A stretch of 64,000 nt of DNA from positions 1 through 64,000 of the forward strand of contig JBAVEN010000014.1 in NCBI GenBank assembly GCA_049587755.1, in the 5' to 3' direction. The DNA comes from Bog-375 sp049587755 (lineage in GTDB: Bacteria > Acidobacteriota > Terriglobia > Bryobacterales > Bryobacteraceae). Made by a program: the position numbers and the translations under genes. Shown here in pieces: positions 40,636-48,657 of this stretch (position 1 is its first letter; the number at the start of each line of letters is the position of its first letter). The notes below the pieces were generated by a model that was not told the origin of the DNA, did not search any database, and was given only the letters and a program-made list of their open reading frames with translations.

Positions 40636-41637
40636 ATGAAGACCACGCAATCGGATTACACGCAGCCGCTTGGGCTGGATGTGGGGACGAGCCGCATCGT
40701 GGTGGCGCGAGACGCGGGCAAGCGGTACGAGTATGAAGCGCAGCTCAACGCCTTTTTGACGCTGCCGTATTCCAAGCTGGCGGAGGGCCTCCTCCAGCGC
40801 GAGGGCATCCTGCACGAGGTGCGGGGAGCGGAAATCGTGGTCACGGGCAACGATGCGGAAAAGTTCGCGGAGGTTTTCCACGTCGAGACACGGCGGCCGA
40901 TGCGAAAGGGCGTGATCAACCCGGACGAGCCGCACTCGCTGGCGGTGCTGCGCCACATCATAGCCAAGCTGGTGGGCCCTGCGGCGGTGGAAGGCCAGAA
41001 GATCTTCTTCAGCGTGCCCGCGGGCATCGAAGGCGAGGAGTCCGGCATCGCTTACCACGAGGCTTCGATCCACGAACTTCTCAAGGAGCTGGGATACGCC
41101 CCCACTCCCATCGTGGAGGGTCTGGCGGTAGTCTTCGGCGAATTGAGCGAGTGCAATTACAGCGGCATCGGGATTTCCTGCGGCAGCGGTCTATGCAACG
41201 TTTGCCTGGCCGTCCTGTCCGTCCCGGTGATCACCTTCAGCGTTGCCAAGGCGGGCGATTTCATCGACACGCAGGCGGCGCTGGTGACCGGCGAAATGGC
41301 TACCCGGCTGCGCGTGCAAAAAGAGCAATCGTTCCAGCTCAACGGTCTCAACGGGGAGCGGGTGCAGAACGCGCTCACCGTGTACTATCGCGAGGTGATC
41401 CGCAATCTGATCGAAACCCTGCGGCAGCACATTGCCTCCGCGCGGCGGCTACCCAAGCTGGAGCAATCCGTCCCGCTGGTGCTCTCCGGCGGCACAGCCA
41501 TGCCGCATGGTTTTCTGGAATCCTTCGTCTCCGCGCTGCGCGCCAATGAGTTCCCGGTGCGCCTTTCGGAGGTGCGGCTATCGGCCGACCCGCTGAATTC
41601 CACCGCTCGCGGCGCCCTCATGGCCGCGCTTTGCTAA
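40636..41637 (+). CDS. Actin-like ATPase (MreB/MamK/ParM-like)
   Basis: A 333-residue actin-fold protein. Phosphate-1 is GLDVGTS (13-19) and the adenosine motif is LVLSGGTAMPHGFLE. Phosphate-2, normally DxGGGT, reads GISCGSG with Ser in place of Asp, so ATP hydrolysis may be altered. The segments KIFFSVPAGIEGEES and PIVEGLAVVFGEL fit the MamK/MreB line. The ATG at 40636 has GGAG upstream; an in-frame GTG exists at 40615. It is probably co-transcribed with the coiled-coil gene. It is not the mre-operon MreB: mreC and mreD are absent. Filament function is inferred. Confidence 0.78.
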   Translation: MKTTQSDYTQPLGLDVGTSRIVVARDAGKRYEYEAQLNAFLTLPYSKLAEGLLQREGILHEVRGAEIVVTGNDAEKFAEVFHVETRRPMRKGVINPDEPHSLAVLRHIIAKLVGPAAVEGQKIFFSVPAGIEGEESGIAYHEASIHELLKELGYAPTPIVEGLAVVFGELSECNYSGIGISCGSGLCNVCLAVLSVPVITFSVAKAGDFIDTQAALVTGEMATRLRVQKEQSFQLNGLNGERVQNALTVYYREVIRNLIETLRQHIASARRLPKLEQSVPLVLSGGTAMPHGFLESFVSALRANEFPVRLSEVRLSADPLNSTARGALMAALC

Positions 41638-42137
41638 GGACCCGTTCGCAGCAACTGTCGCCAGCCACTCCTGTGCGGGGCTTCCTCTCGGCCGGCCCCA
41701 ATGGGCACTCAGAGTGGTTTTCGTTCGCGACTATGCCTGATTTCCGCGCGGTATGTGCGAACTATAAGTTGTTTATTTGTCAGGCAGATAAAATTCAATA
41801 ATTCATTTTTTACTTACGGTTTTGTATGTTTGGCGCCGACTGCGTGTTTCGTTAGCAGGCCGAGCCAGCCAAGCTCCCGCCCAACCCCCAGGCCCCGAAA
41901 CACTCTCTCGCCGCCCTGTTTTGGCGATCCTTTCAACAATCTAGAGTCCTCGGCCAGCGGAGACAACGCTTTTTTTCGGCGCTGGTTTCGCCGGCGGGCT
42001 GCTAATTCTGCTATGAATAAGGACTGAACCAACGCGGTCGCAGCCAGCGTGGACGGCAATGTGCCGGCGTGGCGGGACCGAATCGGGTTTGTAACGGCAC
42101 GGTCATTGTTAGCACTATCCTGGTAGAGGGTAAACTA
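41638..42137. other. 500-base intergenic region with an AT-rich patch
   Basis: I see no gene. An AT-rich stretch (about 41755-41830, with TATAAG and runs of T) contrasts with its GC-rich surroundings and probably holds the promoter of the zf-HC2/CHAT operon. No clear -35/-10 pair can be defined. Confidence 0.4.
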
Positions 42138-42776
42138 ATGGACCACGGCGCAGCCGTCAAGCTGGGCGCTCCTGAGCGTTATGCGAGCGGGGATTTATCC
42201 CAGGCCGAGCGGGACGAATTCGAAGAGCATTTTGCAGATTGCAGGGCCTGCATGAACGACGTGTGGACTGCATCAGCCTTCGCCGCCAATGCGAAGGCCG
42301 TTTTCGAGGATAGGCTGACGCGGAAGCCGGAACCGCAGCGGGCCGGCTGGTTGGCGTGGCTGCGGCTACAGACCGCGGTGCCCGCTTTTGCCGCCGTGGT
42401 ATTCGCCGCAGTGGCTGGTTACCAGGCCAGGGTCACGATTCCAGCTATGCGGGCGCCGCAGCAGATCGCCGCTGCCGTGCCGTTGGACGATGCCCAGCGC
42501 TCAGCGCCGCGCACGCTGGAAGAAGGCAGGCCGCTGAACTTCGAAATAGCCGTGGCACCCCAGCCCGGAACGACGCGCCTGTGGGTGGAACTGGTGGACG
42601 CCTCGGGCAAGATGCTAAGCTCGGGTCCGCTCCTGGCGCCGGCTCCCGGCGAGCCGCTGGCAGTTCTTTTCCCTGGCAAGCCGGGCCCGGGCCATTACTC
42701 CGTCGTCGTGCGCGCCGGCGAGTCCGGCCCGCAACTGGTGCACGGAGAATTCGACATTCAGCCGAGGACACCCTAG
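42138..42776 (+). CDS. zf-HC2 anti-sigma-like membrane protein
   Basis: A 212-residue protein. The N-terminal zinc-finger has HFADCRACMNDVW (H-x3-C-x2-C), as in ZAS-type anti-sigma factors. One membrane helix follows (about 78-98, VPAFAAVVFAAVAGY), then a periplasmic beta-rich domain (PLNFEIAVAPQPGTTRLWVE, PGHYSVVVRAG). No sigma factor gene is adjacent. The next gene starts 3 bases after the stop. In acidobacterial genomes such proteins often precede CHAT-TPR genes; it may sense a periplasmic state and control the operon. Confidence 0.78.
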   Translation: MDHGAAVKLGAPERYASGDLSQAERDEFEEHFADCRACMNDVWTASAFAANAKAVFEDRLTRKPEPQRAGWLAWLRLQTAVPAFAAVVFAAVAGYQARVTIPAMRAPQQIAAAVPLDDAQRSAPRTLEEGRPLNFEIAVAPQPGTTRLWVELVDASGKMLSSGPLLAPAPGEPLAVLFPGKPGPGHYSVVVRAGESGPQLVHGEFDIQPRTP

Positions 42777-42779
42777 AAG

Positions 42780-43595
42780 ATGAGTAAGTCTTACGTATTC
42801 TCCGGACACGCACTTGGCGTAGCGGCGCAGTTTCACAGTCTCGACGAGGCGCACAACCTTGACCACGTTGTTCCCACGTTGGGAGCGAGTGTGCTGGCGC
42901 CCACGGGCGGCCACTCGCGGTCTCGCGTGATCCACTATGCCTACAGCGTCGATCAGCCTCGCAAGCGGACCCTGCTTTCGGTTCGCAAGATCAAGACCGC
43001 GGTGTCCGGCCGGGACCTCGGCAACCGCTTTGAAACCGAAATCGAAGCCGACATCGAAGCAGTCCGCTTGGTAGAGAAACTGCATATCGGCGCCGTCCGA
43101 CTGCACGTCCTCTCCGCCGTCGACGCCGAGTCGGAGGATGCCAAGCCGGTGGTCACCACCAAGGGCAGCCACATCCACGACCTTCAACTGGGCACGGTCG
43201 CGGCCGAGGTTGTGCTGGACGAGGAGCCGCTGCTTTCCTGTGGAAACGCGAAGCAGCTCGCCGAGTTCTACTATAAGCAGACGGAAGACTACCGGAAGAA
43301 GTATGGCTGGCGCTTTGCGCTGGATACGGCGCCTGAGATCCCAGGCAAACGCTGCCTCCAGCACAAGTTCTCGCTGGTGCGCGAGATCCGTCTCACCGGA
43401 CCGGAACGCGACAAGCAGCCGATTTCCGTGGACGGTTACACCATCTACTGGAAGGGTTTCGGTAAAATCATTCTCGGTGAGGTCCAGGTCAAATGCAACG
43501 ACCGCCGGGTTACCATGGTGCGCCTGGCCATGGGTTCGGATGCGGGCGGTTCCGGCACCGCCGGTGGCGGCCAATCGAACGGCGGCACTGGCTAG
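42780..43595 (+). CDS. Unknown protein between zf-HC2 and CHAT genes
   Basis: A 271-residue protein with no signal peptide and no family I recognise. It contains FSGHALGVAAQFHSLDE near the start, charged beta-rich segments (FETEIEADIEAVRLVEKLHI, GAVRLHVLS), FYYKQTEDYRKKYGW and a Gly/Ser tail. It is tightly packed between the anti-sigma-like gene and the CHAT gene, which overlaps it by 56 bases. A CHAT-protease substrate or partner is a reasonable guess from this arrangement, nothing more. Confidence 0.65.
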   Translation: MSKSYVFSGHALGVAAQFHSLDEAHNLDHVVPTLGASVLAPTGGHSRSRVIHYAYSVDQPRKRTLLSVRKIKTAVSGRDLGNRFETEIEADIEAVRLVEKLHIGAVRLHVLSAVDAESEDAKPVVTTKGSHIHDLQLGTVAAEVVLDEEPLLSCGNAKQLAEFYYKQTEDYRKKYGWRFALDTAPEIPGKRCLQHKFSLVREIRLTGPERDKQPISVDGYTIYWKGFGKIILGEVQVKCNDRRVTMVRLAMGSDAGGSGTAGGGQSNGGTG

Positions 43596-46041
43596 GCTCG
43601 CAACGGCTGCCGCATGCAGCCTTCTGCTCCCCATTCTTTCCTGTTCTCGGACCAAGCCGGCTGAGCAAGCCTACGCGCACGCGTGGGCCGAATTCGTTGC
43701 AGGCGATCTGCAGGCTGCCGGCCGCGAAGCTGCATCCTACTCAGCGCGCGCCCAAAAGGAGCCCGATTCCTATTGGGTTTTGAGTCTCAAGCTGCTCGAT
43801 GCCGAGGTGTTGTATGCGCAATCGAATTGGAAAGCGGCGCAGGATCTCCTCGCGGCTCCCATTCCGGCCAAGCCGGCGCTGCGGCAGCTTGAAGCGCGGC
43901 GTCTGATCGATCTGGTTGTTGTCGATCTCCAGATTAGCGGCGATGCCGCGAAGATCCCAGAGATCGTGGACCAGGCTCGCGCCGCGGTACGCGACCCCGA
44001 ATTGCGCGTCCGCTTGAGCTTGACCGAGGCCCTGGCGGCATTCAAGGCTCACCCTGAAGCGACCCGGCGATTCGATACTGCCGCCGCGGAGCTGGCGGCA
44101 AGAGAGCGGCTGCCTTACTGGCATGCAGTTGCCCTGAATAACCTGTGCTATACGCTGAAGAAGTTGGAGCGGTATGACGAGTCGGTCGATGCCGGGCAGA
44201 GATCGCTGGCCGCCGCGGAACAACTCGGCGCGCGCCGGATCGCCGCGTTGGCGCACCTCAATCTAGGTTCGGTGTACGCCATTCTCGGCGACTTTGACAG
44301 CGCCTTCGAGCACCTGCGGCAGGCCATTGCCAGGTTTGAGACCATCGGCGCGCGGGCCGATCTGATGACCTCTCTCGGCGAATTGGGCCTGGCGTACGAT
44401 GACGGTGGCGACTCGCAGAATGCGATCGCTAACTACCGGAAGGCTTACGATCTCGCGGTGGCGCGCGATCGCAAAAGCGCTGAGGCTCGTTTCGCCGGGA
44501 ACATGGCCCTGACTTTCATCAAGGCCAATCAGTGGGACCATGCCGCGGAATGGAACCAGCGCGCCTTGGAGCTGGCCCGCGCGCTCGATGCGGCCGACAC
44601 GCTTCCGTACCTCGAGCGGAATCGCGCCCAAATCGCGCAGGGCCGCGGCGATTCTCGAGCGGCCGCCCAAATCGCCCGGGGGTTGTTGCACGCCGCCGAC
44701 ACCCCGCCCGGCATCCGCTGGGCGGCGTGGGACTTGCTTGGCGATATTGCCGCCGGTGCCAAGCGTTTTCCAGAGGCCGACCGGTGCTTCGAGCAGGCGC
44801 TGCGGACTATCGAGACCACGCGCAGCGACCTGCTCGATCCGAACCACCGCATGACGCTGCTCTCGGGGCTGATGCCGTTTTATCGCGCCTACGTGGACGT
44901 TCTGTGGGCGCAGACAGACGACGCCCGCGCCTTGCGGGTGGTGGAATCGAGCCGCGCGCGGGTGCTGGCGGAAGAAATGGAACGCGACGTCATGGCCACC
45001 GCGCGGGGCAGCCTGAGCCAGTTTGAGCGCGTTGCGCGCGATACCCACTCGAGCATCCTTTCGTTCTGGCTGGCGCCGGAACGCTCTTTTGCCTGGTTGA
45101 TCACCGGCAGCGGCGTGCGACGGTATGAACTGCCGGGCTCGGGCGCGATTGAGAAACTGGTGACGAACTACCGGGAAACGGTGGAGCACTCGGTGCGCGA
45201 TCCGCTGGCGAACGCCGCCGGTTCCGAACTCTGGCGCGCACTGGTGGCGCCGGTGGCGCCGCACATCCGCAAAGGAGAGCGGCTGATTGTGATTCCGGAT
45301 GGCGCCCTGTACCGGTTGAACCTGGAGACCCTGGTGGCACCCGCGCCGCGGCCGCACTACTGGATTGAGGACGTGGAGATGGCCGTGGCGCCCTCCATTG
45401 CGATCCTGGCGGCAGCGGCGCCCGCTGGCGGAAGGAAGGATCTTTCTCTGCTGCTGATCGGTGCACCGGATTATGCGGGCACCCGCTACCGGCCGCTCGC
45501 GAATGCAGAGCGCGAGATACGCGATATTCAAGCCGATTTTCCAGGGCGGACGCAGCAGGCTTATCTGGGTGAGCAGGCATCACCGGCCGTATACGGCCAG
45601 TCGGATCCGCAGCGCTTTTCGCTGATCCACTTCGCCGCCCACGCGGAAGCCAATTCGCAGAAGCCGCTGGAGTCGGCGGTAATCCTGTCTCATGGCAAGC
45701 TCTACGCGCGCGACGTGGTTGGAATACCCATCCATGCAGCTCTGGTGACCATCTCGGCTTGCAGCAGTGCGGGCACCCGCGCCTACGCAGGCGAAGGGCT
45801 GGTGGGATTTGCCTGGGCATTCCTGCGGGCCGGGGCGCGCGCGGTAGCCGCTGGCTTGTGGGATGTGAGCGACAGCTCGACCGAACAGTTGATGAACGAA
45901 TTCTACCGGCGGATGGCCGCCGGCGCGGATCCGGTTACATCGATGCGCCAAGCCAAGCTGACACTCCTGAGGTCCTCTAATTTCACCCGGCCCTACTATT
46001 GGGCGCCGTTCCAGATCTACGTGGCGTCACTGGGGCGTTGA
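43540..46041 (+). CDS. CHAT-domain protease with TPR repeats
   Basis: An 833-residue protein. A lipoprotein-like N-terminus (LATAAACSLLLPILSC) is followed by helical and TPR repeats (about 100-420, for example LAHLNLGSVYAILGDFDSAF and LGLAYDDGGDSQNAIANY). The C-terminal CHAT (caspase-like) domain has RLIVIPDGALYRLNLE, then catalytic His701 in LIHFAAHAE and Cys741 in TISACSSAG, followed by LVGFAWAFLRAGARAVAAGLW cut at its core and PYYWAPFQIYV. Both catalytic residues are intact, so activity is likely. The ATG at 43540 lies within the preceding gene; a GTG at 43567 is possible. Frame upstream of this is not coding. Confidence 0.87.
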   Translation: MRAVPAPPVAANRTAALARLATAAACSLLLPILSCSRTKPAEQAYAHAWAEFVAGDLQAAGREAASYSARAQKEPDSYWVLSLKLLDAEVLYAQSNWKAAQDLLAAPIPAKPALRQLEARRLIDLVVVDLQISGDAAKIPEIVDQARAAVRDPELRVRLSLTEALAAFKAHPEATRRFDTAAAELAARERLPYWHAVALNNLCYTLKKLERYDESVDAGQRSLAAAEQLGARRIAALAHLNLGSVYAILGDFDSAFEHLRQAIARFETIGARADLMTSLGELGLAYDDGGDSQNAIANYRKAYDLAVARDRKSAEARFAGNMALTFIKANQWDHAAEWNQRALELARALDAADTLPYLERNRAQIAQGRGDSRAAAQIARGLLHAADTPPGIRWAAWDLLGDIAAGAKRFPEADRCFEQALRTIETTRSDLLDPNHRMTLLSGLMPFYRAYVDVLWAQTDDARALRVVESSRARVLAEEMERDVMATARGSLSQFERVARDTHSSILSFWLAPERSFAWLITGSGVRRYELPGSGAIEKLVTNYRETVEHSVRDPLANAAGSELWRALVAPVAPHIRKGERLIVIPDGALYRLNLETLVAPAPRPHYWIEDVEMAVAPSIAILAAAAPAGGRKDLSLLLIGAPDYAGTRYRPLANAEREIRDIQADFPGRTQQAYLGEQASPAVYGQSDPQRFSLIHFAAHAEANSQKPLESAVILSHGKLYARDVVGIPIHAALVTISACSSAGTRAYAGEGLVGFAWAFLRAGARAVAAGLWDVSDSSTEQLMNEFYRRMAAGADPVTSMRQAKLTLLRSSNFTRPYYWAPFQIYVASLGR

Positions 46042-46091
46042 AGGCCGGCCGGCGCCTGGCTGCGCCGTGCGTCGCGACTTCGTCTTTTGCG

Positions 46092-48272
46092 TTAATGCAG
46101 GATCGCGGGTGCGCAGTTGAGATCTTGCTCGGCAACCCGGCGGATGGAGGTGGCCTCAACTTCCTGGCCTCTTCGGAGATAGTTGGCGATCACGTTGCGC
46201 GATGCGGCGCAGATGTCGGTGTGCACGAGCGGGCAGTCCGGGTTGAGGCTGGGCGTGCCGGACTCGCGCGTCACGGCACAACCTTGCGGATCGATTTGCG
46301 CATACAGTTCCACCAGCGTCGACGCCACGTCCGGCTGGTTCGGATCCACGGCCAACGCTTCCACCAGGGCCGCAGCGGCCTTGTGCGGCTCGCCAACTGC
46401 GCGATATGCCGACGCCAGCTCCTTCAGAAGATCGGGCGAAGATTCTAAAGCCCGGCCGCGCTCGAACGCCGCCAGGGCGTCCGGCATATCCGAGAGGCGC
46501 AGGTAGGCGCGGCCTAGGTTCAAGTACAACTTACTCGGCAGCGAAGTCAGTCCGGGCATGCCCCGCTGCGCGTTTTCCGTGCGGTATCGCTGGTCCCACG
46601 CAAGCTCGATCCTCTCGCAGCGCAAGAGCGCATTTAACGATTTGCGGTACCAATACACCGCGTCCGACCTAACTACAGCCTTGGCAGCGGCGCCGTTGGA
46701 TCGAAGTTCGTCTCCAATGTGACGGTAAAAAACGCCCGCATCTTGGTATGCGTTCGAGGGGCTCTCGGAATCCGGCAATCCGTCGAGGATCGCAAGCGCG
46801 CGGCTTGCGTAATGAATCGAACGGCTCGCATCTTCCGGGGTGGCGAGGAGCGTCTCGGTAGCTGCGGCCAGGTTCGTCTTGTAACTGCTCGGAGCCGCTT
46901 CGGCGGCGCTGGTCCAAAACCGTTGCGGGTCGAGCCAGTCGCCGTTCCGGTCGTACGTGCGGGCGGCGAATCCAATCGGCAAGGCAATTAAGCCAGCGAC
47001 TGCAACATAGCGGAAGGCTGGCCGGCTTTCCGCTGAGCGCTTCCAGAGCGCGTCAAAAGCCCAGACCACGGCAACGGCAAAACCGACGGACGGAAGATAG
47101 AGCAAGCGCTCGGCCATGATGGTGCCGATCAGAATCACGAGGTTTGAGACGGGTGCAAGGGCAACGAAAAAGAAAACGACGGCAAAGAAAAGGGGCCTCC
47201 GGCTTCGCCAGGAACGGAGGGCGATAACGATAGTGGCAAGACAACCCAGCAGGGCCGCGATGGCCTTCCAATCCTCTAAGTTGCTCAACCCCCAGCCGAA
47301 CAGCGGGATCTCATTGTAGCTGTAGTCCCACGAAAGGCGCGCCGGCCATACGAGGAGCCCAAAATACTTGCCGATCACCTTGATGGCGGTCATCCTCGCG
47401 GTCCAGAAACCAGCGCCCAGCAGCGGGTTCGCATCGAAGGGAGTGGCCAAGTGGGGAGCATGCGCCAGCGCCTGAGCGCGCAGGTACAGGTAGACGAGAC
47501 AGGGGATAGCCGCGGCAGCATAGCCGGGAATACGGGACCGCCAGGCGGCGGCCCGTCCGAACGTGAAATCGTAAATGGCGAGGACCGCCACCAGCACGAT
47601 GGCGCTCTCCTTGGAGAAAATGCCTACCGCGGCGGCGAGCCCGATTGCCAGAAGCCACGCGGCCTTCCGCGGACCCGTGGCATCGAGCGCCTTCCGATGG
47701 CACAGCAAGCCAGCAAGCACACCGAATGCCGCCAGCATGTCCGAGCGTCCCACGATGTTGGTTACCGATTCGGTCAGCACGGGGTGCAAACCCCAAAGGG
47801 CGCTCAGGAGCAGGGCGGCTGGAATCCGCTTGAAAACCGCCAGCCCCAAGGCGTATACCAACACCATGTTCAGGGCATGCAGAATGAAGTTCAGGCAGTG
47901 ATATCCATACGAATCCGTGCCATTGCCTAACACCGCATAGTTGAACAGGAACGACAGGGTGGTCAGGGGGCGATATAGCCCGGTGTTCGAAGTCTCCCAA
48001 TACTGCTGGGTAAAGATGCGTTGAAGGTGGGCCGATGTCGCTGAGTGGACGCGGGTGTCGTTGAGAATGATTTCGGAGTTATCCACCAAAAACGGTGTGT
48101 GGAACGAGTTCGCGTAGGCAAGGAACGTAAAGCCGATGACTATTGCCAGCAGCAGCGCATGCTTCGCCGCCGGTAGCGCCGTGATTCGTGTTGTCCCGGT
48201 TTCGCCGGCTTGGATCCGGCGCTTCGCCTTCTTGGTGGATGGCTTCCCTGACGGTGCTCTAACGCGTTTCAA
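46092..48272 (-). CDS. TMTC-like membrane protein with TPR tail
   Basis: About 726 residues. Roughly ten membrane helices (from ALLLAIVIGFTFLAYANSF onward) carry the family features FLVDNSEIILND in the first loop (the DD/DE-type glycosyltransferase-C site), LYRPLTTLSFLFNY, LHPVLTESVTNIVGRSDML and FSKESAIVLV. The C-terminus has TPR repeats (LYLNLGRAYLRLSDMPDALA cut at its core). TMTC relatives are protein O-mannosyltransferases; this is inferred by similarity. I place the start at the TTG at 48272 after GGGGAG; an ATG at 48422 would add 50 residues that look non-coding. Confidence 0.78.
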   Translation of the reverse strand: MKRVRAPSGKPSTKKAKRRIQAGETGTTRITALPAAKHALLLAIVIGFTFLAYANSFHTPFLVDNSEIILNDTRVHSATSAHLQRIFTQQYWETSNTGLYRPLTTLSFLFNYAVLGNGTDSYGYHCLNFILHALNMVLVYALGLAVFKRIPAALLLSALWGLHPVLTESVTNIVGRSDMLAAFGVLAGLLCHRKALDATGPRKAAWLLAIGLAAAVGIFSKESAIVLVAVLAIYDFTFGRAAAWRSRIPGYAAAAIPCLVYLYLRAQALAHAPHLATPFDANPLLGAGFWTARMTAIKVIGKYFGLLVWPARLSWDYSYNEIPLFGWGLSNLEDWKAIAALLGCLATIVIALRSWRSRRPLFFAVVFFFVALAPVSNLVILIGTIMAERLLYLPSVGFAVAVVWAFDALWKRSAESRPAFRYVAVAGLIALPIGFAARTYDRNGDWLDPQRFWTSAAEAAPSSYKTNLAAATETLLATPEDASRSIHYASRALAILDGLPDSESPSNAYQDAGVFYRHIGDELRSNGAAAKAVVRSDAVYWYRKSLNALLRCERIELAWDQRYRTENAQRGMPGLTSLPSKLYLNLGRAYLRLSDMPDALAAFERGRALESSPDLLKELASAYRAVGEPHKAAAALVEALAVDPNQPDVASTLVELYAQIDPQGCAVTRESGTPSLNPDCPLVHTDICAASRNVIANYLRRGQEVEATSIRRVAEQDLNCAPAILH

Positions 48273-48657
48273 ACTTGACTCCCCAAGCGTAAGGCCAGGG
48301 CGAGCGGACCATGCTCCGCCGCCACAGGGCGGCGCCCAACGGGATTCAGCCCGGAGCGGAGGCGGTGCGACTCTCGGCTCAAACCGCGCGTCGTCACCGG
48401 CAGTATCGCTCTTGGCATGCAACCAAAACCATTCTAAGGTACTTGCGACACGGAGTGACCGACGAGAGCGACGAATCCAGGAGCCGCTAGAGCAGCAAAG
48501 GGAGCTCTCGGAGTGCGGAGAAAATCTGTCTCGCGGGCGTGAAAGCTGGTTCGGGCGGCGCGGTGGCTTGACCGAAGCCGCGCTGCTGCTCTCGAACGCC
48601 GTATCGGAGATTCCACGCGCTAATCCATCACGCCGAAGGACGCCGGAGGAACATGAG
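48273..48657. other. Non-coding gap upstream of the TMTC-like gene
   Basis: The 385 bases contain no gene I can support. The part 48273-48422 is open in the frame of the TMTC-like gene but encodes Arg/Pro/Gly-rich sequence without similarity. No clear promoter or terminator was found. Confidence 0.35.

Noticed and set aside
43138..43539. In-frame N-terminal extension of the CHAT gene
   Set aside because: Ser/Arg-rich translation lying in a second frame of the 42780-43595 gene; the protein proper starts near 43540 with a signal-like segment.
44263..45531. Antisense frame of 422 codons over the CHAT gene
   Set aside because: Shadow frame opposite intact TPR and CHAT motifs.
48273..48422. 50-codon N-terminal extension of the TMTC-like gene from an ATG at 48422
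   Set aside because: No ribosome site and atypical composition; TTG at 48272 has GGGGAG at good spacing. Kept as an alternative.
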